Source: Thermoleophilia bacterium (GTDB lineage Bacteria > Actinomycetota > Thermoleophilia > Miltoncostaeales > Miltoncostaeaceae). Taken from it: 53,150 nt of DNA. The notes beneath the pieces were generated by a model. The model was not told the DNA's origin. It searched no databases and saw only the letters and a list, made by a program, of their open reading frames with translations. The stretch lies in the NCBI GenBank assembly GCA_028285405.1, contig JANQPH010000008.1, forward strand, positions 1 to 53,150, read 5' to 3'. The first letter of the stretch is position 1, and the number at the start of each line of letters is the position of its first letter. Made by a program: the position numbers and the translations under genes. Shown piece by piece: positions 26,000 to 33,688 of the stretch.

Positions 26000-27322
26000 G
26001 TGCGCTACCACCTGACCACGTTCGGCTGTCAGATGAACGAGCACGACTCGGAGCGGATCAAGGGCCTGCTCGAGTCGAAGGGCTGGTCCGAGGGCGCGAG
26101 CCGCGACGACGCCGACCTGATCCTCTTCAACACCTGCACGATCCGCGGGAGCGCGGATCAGCGCTTCCTCGGCAACCTGGGTGACGCCAAGCGCGTGAAG
26201 CGGGAGCGGCCGGACGTCGTGGTCGCCGTCGGGGGCTGCTGGGCGCAGAGCCAGCGCGAGCAGGTGTTCAGCGAGTTCCCGTTCGTCGACATCGCGTTCG
26301 GACCGGCCGAGATCGCCCGGCTGGGCGAGCTCGTCGCACGGGAGCGCCTGGAGGCCGTTGGCGCGTTCAGCTTCGACGGGGCCTTCAGCGGTGGCTTGCC
26401 GAGCAAGCGCGAGCGCGCGCATCAGGCCTGGGTGCAGATCTCGACGGGATGCAACTGCGTCTGCGCCTACTGCATCGTCCCGAGCGTGCGTGGCAGGGAG
26501 CGCAGCAGACCGGCCGGCGACGTGATCGAGGAGGTCGCACGACTCGCCTCCGACGGCGTCCGCGAGGTCACGCTCCTCGGCCAGAACGTCAACTCCTACG
26601 GACGCGACACCGCGCGCGAGGAGCGGTGGACGTTCGCCGAGCTGCTCCGCCGAGCTGCGGGGGTCGATGGCATCGAGCGCGTCCGGTACACGAGCCCGCA
26701 CCCGAAGGACATGCGCGCCGACGTGATCGCCGCGATGGCCGAGGAGCCGGCGGTGTGCGAGCACCTGCATCTTCCGGCCCAGTCCGGCTCGACCCGGGTC
26801 CTCAAGGCGATGCGGCGGACCTACTCCCGCGAGCGCTATCTGGAGCTGGTGGACCGCCTGAGGGCCGCGATTCCCGACCTCTCGCTCACCACCGACCTGA
26901 TCGTCGGCTTCCCCGGCGAGACCGACGCGGAGTTCGCCGAGACGCTCTCGCTGATCGAGCGCTGCCAGTACGACGGGGCCTACACGTTCCTATATTCGCC
27001 GCGGCCCGGCACCGAGGCCGCGGATCGGCTCGAGGACGACGTTCCCGCCGAGGTCAAGCGCGAGCGCATCGCCGCGCTCGTCGAGGAGGTGCAGCGGGTC
27101 GCGTCGCAGCGGGCGACGCGCTTCGTCGGGAGCACTCGGGAGGTCCTCGTCGAGGGCCCCTCACGCACGGATCCGACCCGAATGCGCGGCCGCCTGCGCC
27201 AGAACATCACCGTGAACTTCGCGGGTGACGCAGAGCCCGGAGATCTGGTCGACGTCGAGATCGACTCGGCCACGTCCACCACGCTCGCGGGCCGGCTGGC
27301 CCCGGCGGCAGTCGCCGCGTAG
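26000..27322 (+). CDS. miaB: tRNA-2-methylthio-N6-dimethylallyladenosine synthase
   Basis: The radical-SAM methylthiotransferase modifies i6A37 in tRNA. The 440-aa protein has an N-terminal UPF0004 domain with FGCQMNEHDSE, NTCTIRGSAD and GGCWAQ, whose three Cys bind the auxiliary cluster. The radical-SAM motif is GCNCVCAYCIVP (Cys-x3-Cys-x2-Cys, with one extra Cys inside). A C-terminal TRAM domain follows. The GTG at 26000 immediately precedes RYHLTTFGC. miaA follows after 3 nt, so the isopentenyl and methylthio steps are co-expressed. Confidence 0.96.
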   Translation: MRYHLTTFGCQMNEHDSERIKGLLESKGWSEGASRDDADLILFNTCTIRGSADQRFLGNLGDAKRVKRERPDVVVAVGGCWAQSQREQVFSEFPFVDIAFGPAEIARLGELVARERLEAVGAFSFDGAFSGGLPSKRERAHQAWVQISTGCNCVCAYCIVPSVRGRERSRPAGDVIEEVARLASDGVREVTLLGQNVNSYGRDTAREERWTFAELLRRAAGVDGIERVRYTSPHPKDMRADVIAAMAEEPAVCEHLHLPAQSGSTRVLKAMRRTYSRERYLELVDRLRAAIPDLSLTTDLIVGFPGETDAEFAETLSLIERCQYDGAYTFLYSPRPGTEAADRLEDDVPAEVKRERIAALVEEVQRVASQRATRFVGSTREVLVEGPSRTDPTRMRGRLRQNITVNFAGDAEPGDLVDVEIDSATSTTLAGRLAPAAVAA

Positions 27323-27325
27323 ACG

Positions 27326-28240
27326 ATGCCGCGAGCCGAGGTGCTCGCGCTCTTCGGGCCCACGGCAGTCGGAAAGAGCGCGCTGGCGCACGCCGCCGCG
27401 CTCGAGCTCGGCGGCGAGATCATCGTGGCCGACCCGTTCCAGCGCTACCGGGGCCTCGAGATCGCCGCCGACGCGCCGAGCGAGCGCGAGCGCGCCGAGG
27501 TGCCGTACCACTTCGTCGGCGACCTCGAGCTGACCGACGCCTCGAGCATGGGCGAGTACGCGGACCTCGCGAGCGCGCGGATCGCCGATGTCCTCGCGCG
27601 CGCGCGGGTGCCCGTCGTCGCCGGTGGGAGCGGCTTGTACGTCCGCGGGGCGCTCGCCGAGCTCGAGTTCGCCCCTCGGGCGAGCGCCGATGTCCGGGCC
27701 TCGGTGGAGAGGCTCGTCGCGAACGATCCGCACGCCGCCAAGCTCGAGCTCGGTGAGCTCGACCCAGAGGCGGGTCGACGGGTCGATACGAAGAACCCGC
27801 GTCGCCTCGCTCGAGCGCTCGAGATCGCCCGCTCCGGAGGGTCTCGCGCCGACGAACTCTGGACGGCGCCGTATCGGCGCCCGAGCCTCCTCGTGGGCGT
27901 GGATCGCCCGAGCGAGTACCTCCTGGGACTCATCGAGACGCGAGTGCACCGCGAGCTCCGAGACGGCCTCGTGGCAGAGATCGAGACCGCGATCGACACG
28001 CCCGGCTTCTCGCGCGAGGCGGCGCAGATCATCGGGGTCAAGGAGGTCCGCCAGCTCCGCGCGGGCACGCTCGCCGAGGCGAAACTCCCGGAGCGGCTCA
28101 CGAGCCGAACCCGCCGTCTCGCCTATCGGCAGTCCGCACTGATGCGCCTCCTCGCGCCGCAAAGGACCATCGACCTCGAGACGTACGCGGATCCCCTGTG
28201 GGCGCTGCCGACGCTCCTGAAGGCCTGGGGCGACGCGTGA
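27326..28240 (+). CDS. miaA: tRNA dimethylallyltransferase (divergent)
   Basis: Transfers dimethylallyl to A37 of tRNA, the substrate step for MiaB. The 304-aa protein has the P-loop GPTAVGKSALAHAAA and GGSGLYVRGAL. The family DSxxxYRG loop is DPFQRYRGLEI here (Ser replaced by Pro). The usual GTAKPS that follows is AADAPS, and the C-terminal YAKRQ-TW region reads LAYRQSALM. The catalytic Asp and the PYHFVG segment remain. Position next to miaB and overall fit leave little doubt about the family, but the active-site loops are atypical. Confidence 0.9.
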   Translation: MPRAEVLALFGPTAVGKSALAHAAALELGGEIIVADPFQRYRGLEIAADAPSERERAEVPYHFVGDLELTDASSMGEYADLASARIADVLARARVPVVAGGSGLYVRGALAELEFAPRASADVRASVERLVANDPHAAKLELGELDPEAGRRVDTKNPRRLARALEIARSGGSRADELWTAPYRRPSLLVGVDRPSEYLLGLIETRVHRELRDGLVAEIETAIDTPGFSREAAQIIGVKEVRQLRAGTLAEAKLPERLTSRTRRLAYRQSALMRLLAPQRTIDLETYADPLWALPTLLKAWGDA

Positions 28241-28247
28241 GGCGCGG

Positions 28248-28253
28248 TAGGCT
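28248..28253 (+). promoter_or_regulatory. -10 box for leaderless dapF
   Basis: TAGGCT ends 7 nt before the dapF ATG. No ribosome binding site is present. Confidence 0.55.
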
Positions 28254-28260
28254 CCGTCGG

Positions 28261-29067
28261 ATGCGTTTCGAGAAGTGGCACGGGATCGGCAACGACTATC
28301 TGATCGTCGAGCGGGACGATCTCGACGGGCCGATGACCCCGGAGCTGGCGGCCCGCCTGTCCGACCGCCACTTCGGCGTCGGTGGCGACGGAGTGCTCGA
28401 GGTCGACCACGAGCTGGGCCGCCCCCGGATGACGGTGTGGAACCCGGACGGCTCGAACGCCGAGAGCTGCGGGAACGGCATCCGGATGGTCGCGCGCCAT
28501 CTGGAGCGCCGCGGCCAGCTCCCCGCCGACAGCGTCATCGAGACCGGCGCCGGCGCCGTCGTCGCCGAGCCGCTGCCGGACGGCCGCGTGCGCGTCCAGA
28601 TGGGCAAGGCCCGCTTTCCGACCAGCGAGGGACGGGAGCGCATCGGCGTGAACGGCGACGACCTGGAGTTCGCCGAGGTCTCGATGGGCAACCCGCACGC
28701 GGTCATCGAGCACTCCGACCCCGCAGGGGTCGTGCGTGAGCTCGGTCCCGAGATCGAGGTGGCCGATCGCTTCCCCGATCGCACGAACGTCGAGTTCATC
28801 CGTTCCGAGGGCCCGTCCGAGCTGACGATGCGGGTGTGGGAGCGGGGAGTGGGAGAGACCCTGGCGTGTGGCACCGGAGCCTGCGCCGCCGCGGTGGCGG
28901 CGGTGCGGCTGAGCGGCGCCCGCAGCCCGGTGACCGTGCACTTGGCCGGCGGCGACCTCGAGATCGCCGTCGACGACGACCTGGAGGTGACGATGACCGG
29001 TCCTGCCGAGCACGTCTACGACGGGGAGCTCTCGCACGAGCTCGCCGGCGAAACGGGGGAGCGCTGA
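28261..29067 (+). CDS. dapF: Diaminopimelate epimerase
   Basis: Converts LL- to meso-diaminopimelate for peptidoglycan and lysine. The 268-aa protein has FEKWHGIGNDYLIVE at the N-terminus. The two catalytic Cys are in NAESCGNGIRMVAR and LACGTGACAAAVAA. The ATG at 28261 is chosen over an upstream GTG because homology starts there and the -10 box lies at leaderless spacing. The end overlaps the aminotransferase frame as CTGA. Confidence 0.96.
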   Translation: MRFEKWHGIGNDYLIVERDDLDGPMTPELAARLSDRHFGVGGDGVLEVDHELGRPRMTVWNPDGSNAESCGNGIRMVARHLERRGQLPADSVIETGAGAVVAEPLPDGRVRVQMGKARFPTSEGRERIGVNGDDLEFAEVSMGNPHAVIEHSDPAGVVRELGPEIEVADRFPDRTNVEFIRSEGPSELTMRVWERGVGETLACGTGACAAAVAAVRLSGARSPVTVHLAGGDLEIAVDDDLEVTMTGPAEHVYDGELSHELAGETGER

Positions 29068-30233
29068 GCGCGCGGGGGGCGGCCCGCCTGGAGCGGATCC
29101 CGCCGTACATGTTCGCGCAGATCGAGGAGCTGATCGCCGAGAAGCGCGCGGCGGGCATCGATCTCATCTCGCTCGGCATCGGGGACCCGGAGACGCCGAC
29201 CCCGAGCCTGGTGGCCGACGTGCTCTGCGAGCACGCGCGCAACCCGAGCACCCACCGCTACCCGTCGAACAAGGGGCGCCCGAGCTTCCGTGAGGCCGTC
29301 GCGTCGTTCTACGCGACGAGGTTCGGGGTGAGCCTCGACCCGGACACGGAGATCATCCCGGCGCTCGGCGGCAAGGAGGCGATCGCGAACCTCAACCTTG
29401 CGTTCCTCGACCCGGGCGACATCGCCCTGGCGAGCGACCCGGGGTACCCGGTCTACACCAGCGGCCCGATCCTGGCGGGCGCCGATCCGTTCTATCTGCC
29501 GCTCACCCCCGAGAACGACTTCCTGCCCGACCTCGACGCCATTCCGGCCGAGACGCTGTCGCGGGCCCGAATGCTCTACCTCAACTATCCGAACAACCCG
29601 ACCGGGGCGGTCGTCGAAGGCGACTTCTTCGCCCGTGTCGTCGAGTTCGCGAAGGCCAACGACCTCGTCGTCATCCACGACAACGCGTACTCCGAGCTGA
29701 CCTACGACGGGTACGTCGCGCCGTCGTTCCTCGAGACGCCGGGCGCGAAGGACGTCGGCCTGGAGGTCTTCTCGCTCTCGAAGGCCTACAACATGACCGG
29801 CTGGCGCATCGCCGCGGTCGTCGGAAACGCCGAGCTGGCGCGGATCTACTGGCAGCTCAAGACCAACATCGACAGCGGCATGTTCGAGGCGGTCCAGGAG
29901 GCCGGTGCCGCGGCGCTGCTGTCGGACCAGTCGTCCGTCGCGCAGATGCGAGAGACCTACCGGCGGCGACGTGACACGCTGGTCCCGGCGCTGCAGGCCA
30001 TCGGCCTCCACGTGGAGCCCCCCAAGGGGACGATCTACGTCTGGGCCCCCGTCCCCGAGGGCGAGACGTCCGCCTCGTTCACCGAGAAGATGATCGACCA
30101 GGCGGCGGTGGTCATGTCACCCGGCACCGGTTTCGGGCCCAGCGGCGAGGGCTTCGTCCGCATGAGCCTCACCCTCGAGGACGAGCGCCTCGACGAGGCG
30201 GCCGAGCGCATCGCCGCGCTCGTCGGACGCTGA
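29064..30233 (+). CDS. dapL: LL-diaminopimelate aminotransferase-type PLP enzyme
   Basis: The 389-aa fold-type I aminotransferase has ISLGIGDPETPTP, YPSNKGRPSFREAVA, YLNYPNNPTGAVV and the PLP-Lys motif SLSKAYNMTGWRIA. Adjacency to dapF and the N-terminal ARLERIPPYMF stretch point to DapL, which makes LL-DAP in one step from tetrahydrodipicolinate. A DapC- or AspC-like role cannot be excluded. The only canonical starts are ATG 29109, which would cut the conserved N-terminus, or one far inside dapF. CTG 29064 overlaps the dapF stop (CTGA), has a GGGGGAG-like sequence just upstream, and gives the family length. Confidence 0.85.
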   Translation: MSARGAARLERIPPYMFAQIEELIAEKRAAGIDLISLGIGDPETPTPSLVADVLCEHARNPSTHRYPSNKGRPSFREAVASFYATRFGVSLDPDTEIIPALGGKEAIANLNLAFLDPGDIALASDPGYPVYTSGPILAGADPFYLPLTPENDFLPDLDAIPAETLSRARMLYLNYPNNPTGAVVEGDFFARVVEFAKANDLVVIHDNAYSELTYDGYVAPSFLETPGAKDVGLEVFSLSKAYNMTGWRIAAVVGNAELARIYWQLKTNIDSGMFEAVQEAGAAALLSDQSSVAQMRETYRRRRDTLVPALQAIGLHVEPPKGTIYVWAPVPEGETSASFTEKMIDQAAVVMSPGTGFGPSGEGFVRMSLTLEDERLDEAAERIAALVGR

Positions 30234-30679
30234 CCGGACCGATCTCGAGCACCCTGCACGTCACGCGCCTGCGGGCCGAAGCGGAGCTTCCGCGACGGGC
30301 CCACCCGTGGGACGCCGGCCTCGATCTGGTGGCCGCCGAGGGGGCGTGTCTCGAGCCGGGGGCGCGCGCCGCGGTGCCCACCGGCATCGCGATCGCGATC
30401 CCCGAAGGCCATGCCGGGCTGGTGCTGCCTCGGTCCGGGCTCGCCAGGAAGGTCGGGGTGACCGTCGCCAACGCCCCCGGGCTGATCGACGCGGGCTACC
30501 GGGGTGAGCTGATCGTGCTGCTGGTGAACCTCGGGCCCGATGCGCACGACATCGACGTGGGCGATCGGATCGCCCAGCTCGTCGTCACGCCGATCGCCGC
30601 GCCGCCCATCGAGCTCGTGGACGAGCTGCCGCCCTCGGACGGGCGGGGCGAAGGCGGGTTCGGCTCGAGCGGCTCCTAG
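30230..30679 (+). CDS. dut: dUTP diphosphatase
   Basis: The trimeric dUTPase hydrolyses dUTP to dUMP and keeps uracil out of DNA. All five motifs are visible: DAGLDLVA (I), PRSGLARK (II), GLIDAGYRGEL (III, catalytic Asp), GDRIAQLVV (IV) and GRGEGGFGSSG (V). The product is 149 aa. No ATG, GTG or TTG exists in frame between the preceding gene and motif I. The first canonical start (GTG 30329) would delete motif I. CTG 30230 overlaps the previous stop as CTGA and is taken as the start; CTG 30254 is a second possibility. Confidence 0.9.
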   Translation: MTGPISSTLHVTRLRAEAELPRRAHPWDAGLDLVAAEGACLEPGARAAVPTGIAIAIPEGHAGLVLPRSGLARKVGVTVANAPGLIDAGYRGELIVLLVNLGPDAHDIDVGDRIAQLVVTPIAAPPIELVDELPPSDGRGEGGFGSSGS

Positions 30680-31416
30680 CGCCGCTTTCCGGCGCGCTCG
30701 GTGGCTCGCTCCCGGGCCGCCGTCTCGAGCTGATCGTCGAGCTGGGCGAGCGGCTGGGCCGAGCCGGCGTGCTCGAGCGCCCACCCGAGCACGACGTCCG
30801 CAAGCCACGGGTTCTTCGGCAGAAGCGGGCCGTGCAGATACGTGCCGATCACGCGACCGCTGATGGCCCCCTCGCCGCCGTCCTCGCCGTTGTTGCCGTG
30901 GCCGGCGACCACCTGGCCGAGTGCCCGGGCGCCGGGACCGAGCCTGGTCCGCCCCGCGTGGTTCTCGAAGCCGACGACCCGACGGCGCTCCCCGTCGAGC
31001 TCCGCGTCGATGACGATGTCCCCGATCAGCCTGGTCGGGCCCGCGACCGTGTCCACGTCGAGCAGTCCGATCCCCGGCATGCGGCCCCCGTCCTGCCCCG
31101 TGTAGCCCGCTCCCGCCAGCTGGTAGCCGCCGCACACGCACAGGATCGGAGCACCCTCCTGCGCCGCTCGGTGGAGGCCCTCCGCCTTGTGCGCCGCGAG
31201 ATCCTCGGCCACGACCTCCTGGTCGCGATCCTGCCCGCCCCCGAGGTAGAACATGTCGAAGCGGCCGGGCGCGATCGCGTCGCCCGTCTCCAGCGACTCG
31301 ACGTCGAGTCGCAGCCCCCGCCACTCGAGCCGCCTGGCAAGCACGGCGATGTTGCCGCGGTCGGCGTAGATGTTCATCTGCCGGGGATACAGATGCCCGA
31401 GCCGCACGACGCTCAT
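30676..31416 (-). CDS. gatD: Lipid II isoglutaminyl synthase, glutamine amidotransferase subunit
   Basis: The 246-aa class I GATase of the CobB/CobQ-like type partners MurT to amidate D-Glu of the lipid II stem peptide. N-terminal VRLGHLYPRQMNIYADRGN is the family start. The catalytic Cys is in LCVCGGYQLAG and the His in GTYLHGPLLPKNP. The ATG overlaps the methyltransferase stop (ATGA). It is the last gene of the rpiA-murT-MT-gatD block. Its stop shares CTAG with convergent dut. Confidence 0.93.
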   Translation of the reverse strand: MSVVRLGHLYPRQMNIYADRGNIAVLARRLEWRGLRLDVESLETGDAIAPGRFDMFYLGGGQDRDQEVVAEDLAAHKAEGLHRAAQEGAPILCVCGGYQLAGAGYTGQDGGRMPGIGLLDVDTVAGPTRLIGDIVIDAELDGERRRVVGFENHAGRTRLGPGARALGQVVAGHGNNGEDGGEGAISGRVIGTYLHGPLLPKNPWLADVVLGWALEHAGSAQPLAQLDDQLETAARERATERAGKRR

Positions 31417-32222
31417 GCGCTCACGCGCCCGAGCCGGTAGACCTGATGGTCCGCGTTCGGACCCAGCGGGCCACCGCGGAAGTCGCCGGCGACATCGAGA
31501 ACGCGTAGCCCCGCCGACTCGGCGAGCTCCTCGATCTCTCCCGGCTCGTAGATGTGAATCGTGTGACGGCGCAGGTACGACACGCTCGCCTCACCCGGGG
31601 CCGCCTCGCAGATGTCGATCGAGAACTCGAGCGTCCGGCTCTCCTCCTCGAAGGCGTCGTACCGTGCGACCTGGGCCTGCAGGACCCCGTTCGTCCGCCG
31701 ATGGGCCGCGATCGGAATCTCGGTTCCGAGCGCCTCGCGGACCTCCTCGTGGTCGAGCCTCGCGACATCGAGCAGCACCTCGCCGTCGGTCGCGACATGA
31801 GCCTGCAGCCGGGTCATCGCCGCTCTCCGATCGGCCTCGGTCAGGAGCAGCTGCATCGTGTTCATCGCGACGACGACCGTCGGGAACGTGGCCCCGAGCG
31901 CGAAGTCCTGCATGCGGCCACGGACTGGATGGATCCGCCGGTCGATGGCGTCCGGGCCGGTCGCGAGCCGGGCGGCGAGCTCGTCGAGCATCGCCTGGCT
32001 GGCGTCCATCGCCCAGACGTCGTGACCGTCCTCGGCCAGCGCGATGGCGACCCGTCCGGTCGCGCACCCGACGTCGAGCACCGGTCCGCCGAGGCGCCGC
32101 GCCGCGCCGCGCCAGAGCTCGAGGTCGTCGTCGAAGTGCTCGTGCTCGGCCGCGAACCGGCGCGCGTACTCGCGCTCCGCGCCGTCCCGGCCGGCATCGG
32201 CTCGCCCCTCAGCCGTCGCCAT
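31413..32222 (-). CDS. Class I SAM-dependent methyltransferase between murT and gatD
   Basis: The 269-aa protein has an SAM-binding motif I VLDVGCATGRVAIALAEDG near residue 45 and the acidic loop MDASQAMLDEL. A later VVVAMNTMQLLL strand and a C-terminal beta-strand region (SYLRRHTIHIYEPGEIEELA) follow. No signal peptide or TM segment is visible. The ATG (32220-32222) overlaps the murT stop by 14 nt, and the stop overlaps gatD by ATGA, so it is translationally coupled on both sides. The substrate is unknown. Its place suggests a cell-wall precursor or lipid, but a generic small-molecule methyltransferase is equally possible. Confidence 0.88.
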   Translation of the reverse strand: MATAEGRADAGRDGAEREYARRFAAEHEHFDDDLELWRGAARRLGGPVLDVGCATGRVAIALAEDGHDVWAMDASQAMLDELAARLATGPDAIDRRIHPVRGRMQDFALGATFPTVVVAMNTMQLLLTEADRRAAMTRLQAHVATDGEVLLDVARLDHEEVREALGTEIPIAAHRRTNGVLQAQVARYDAFEEESRTLEFSIDICEAAPGEASVSYLRRHTIHIYEPGEIEELAESAGLRVLDVAGDFRGGPLGPNADHQVYRLGRVSA

Positions 32223-33639
32223 CGAGCCCGTCCGCGCCGTCACGCCAGAATGCCTCGACCGCCCCGCGATCGACCAGCACCTCGCGGATCCCGAGCATCG
32301 CGGTGTAGGTCGGAAGCACGTAGACCCGTGCGCCCTCCGGGGCACCCGCGACCGCCGCGTCGATCGCCGGCGCCAGGTCGGGAACGACGTGCATTCGCTC
32401 CGGATCCAGGCCGGCGTAGCGAAAGCGAAGCGCCATGTCGTGAGCTCGGTCACCGCAGATGGTGAGTCGCTCGATGCGCTCGAGCAGTGGCTCGTAGTCC
32501 ACGTCCCAGATCCACGAGACGTCGTGGCCGTCCGCCGTCCGGTCGTTCAGCGCGACGAGGACGTGCAGGCGTCCGGGCTCGAGCAGCACGGTGCGCACGG
32601 TCTCGTTCGCCCCGGCTGGGTTCTTCGCGAGCAGCAGCACGAGCTGGCGCCCGCTCAGGGCGGCCTGCTCACCCCGACCGAAGGCGGCGACGCTCGTGCC
32701 GAGTGCGGGGCCGATCAGCTCGCTCGGGACCCCGGCCGCAAGGGCGCCCGCGATCGCCGCGGTGGCGTTGTACGCGTTGTGGAGCCCCGGGATCGGGATC
32801 GACGCGTCGACCCGGCCGGCCGGCGTGTCCACGGACAGCTCGATGCCCGCGACACCGTCGAGCGCGACGCTGCGAGCCACGACGTCGGGCTCCGGTCGCA
32901 CGGCTCCGCACGACGAGCAACGCCACCGGCCCATGTGCCCGAGCAGCGCCGGCTCGTGGCGAAGCTCCGCACCGCAGCAGCGACAGCGCGTGGCGTCCGC
33001 GGCATGCGGTGGCTCGGCGAGCGCGTGCGATGTGTCGTCGACGCCGAACGTCACTACGCGCGGCCCGTCCGGCCGGCCCTCCGCGCCCGGGCAGCCGAGG
33101 CCCGCGAGCGTCAGGACGGCGTGGTCGTCGGCGTTGACGACCAGCGTCGTGTCGGGTCCGAGGCCCTCGATCATCTCGTGCCAGAGGCTGGCCAGGCACT
33201 CGAGCTCGCCGTATCGGTCGAGCTGGTCGCGGAAGAGGTTCATCAGCACCAGGACACGTGGCGAGAGGCGCGTCGCGACCTCCGGGAGCGCGGCCTCGTC
33301 CACCTCGAACAGCCCGATGTCGGGCCTCGGGCTGGCCGCCGAGCCCTCCAGGAGCGCGGTCGTGACCCCGCTCAGGAGGTTCGCCCCCGCGCGGTTGGCG
33401 ACGACGCGCCGGTCCGCCGCGGCCAGGCAGGCACCGAGCATGCGGGCGGTCGTCGTCTTGCCGTTCGTCGCCGACACCGCGACCACCCCGTCCGGCAGAC
33501 GCCGCGCCAGCCGATCCGGAGCCGTCTCGTCGAGCCGCAGCAGCACCGCTCCGGGCACGCTCGTCCCGCCACCGCGACCGAGCGCTCTCGAGAGCCGACC
33601 GGCGGTCCGCGCGATCGTCATTGCGCCGGGTGTGGGCAT
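32209..33639 (-). CDS. murT: Lipid II isoglutaminyl synthase, Mur-ligase subunit
   Basis: The 476-aa ATP-dependent Mur-ligase-like protein has P-loop SATNGKTTTARML and the Cys4 zinc ribbon typical of MurT (CRCCGAEL...CSSCGAV). The C-terminal DUF1727 domain contains NPAGANETVRTVL. With GatD it converts the alpha-carboxyl of D-Glu in lipid II to an amide. ATG 33639 was chosen because TACGAT lies 6 nt upstream (leaderless); a GTG one codon earlier is possible. It is separated from gatD by a methyltransferase gene, which is unusual. Confidence 0.93.
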   Translation of the reverse strand: MPTPGAMTIARTAGRLSRALGRGGGTSVPGAVLLRLDETAPDRLARRLPDGVVAVSATNGKTTTARMLGACLAAADRRVVANRAGANLLSGVTTALLEGSAASPRPDIGLFEVDEAALPEVATRLSPRVLVLMNLFRDQLDRYGELECLASLWHEMIEGLGPDTTLVVNADDHAVLTLAGLGCPGAEGRPDGPRVVTFGVDDTSHALAEPPHAADATRCRCCGAELRHEPALLGHMGRWRCSSCGAVRPEPDVVARSVALDGVAGIELSVDTPAGRVDASIPIPGLHNAYNATAAIAGALAAGVPSELIGPALGTSVAAFGRGEQAALSGRQLVLLLAKNPAGANETVRTVLLEPGRLHVLVALNDRTADGHDVSWIWDVDYEPLLERIERLTICGDRAHDMALRFRYAGLDPERMHVVPDLAPAIDAAVAGAPEGARVYVLPTYTAMLGIREVLVDRGAVEAFWRDGADGLDGDG

Positions 33640-33645
33640 CACCTG

Positions 33646-33651
33646 ATCGTA
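33646..33651 (-). promoter_or_regulatory. -10 box for leaderless murT
   Basis: On the minus strand TACGAT is separated by 6 nt from the murT ATG. It lies in the 49-bp gap after rpiA. Confidence 0.5.
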
Positions 33652-33688
33652 TCGTCGTGGACGCGGCGCCCGGGCCGCGCCGGCGCCG

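Noticed and set aside
28836-29063. N-terminal extension of the DapL-like aminotransferase inside dapF
   Set aside because: Arg-rich out-of-frame translation of dapF; family homology begins only after the dapF stop.
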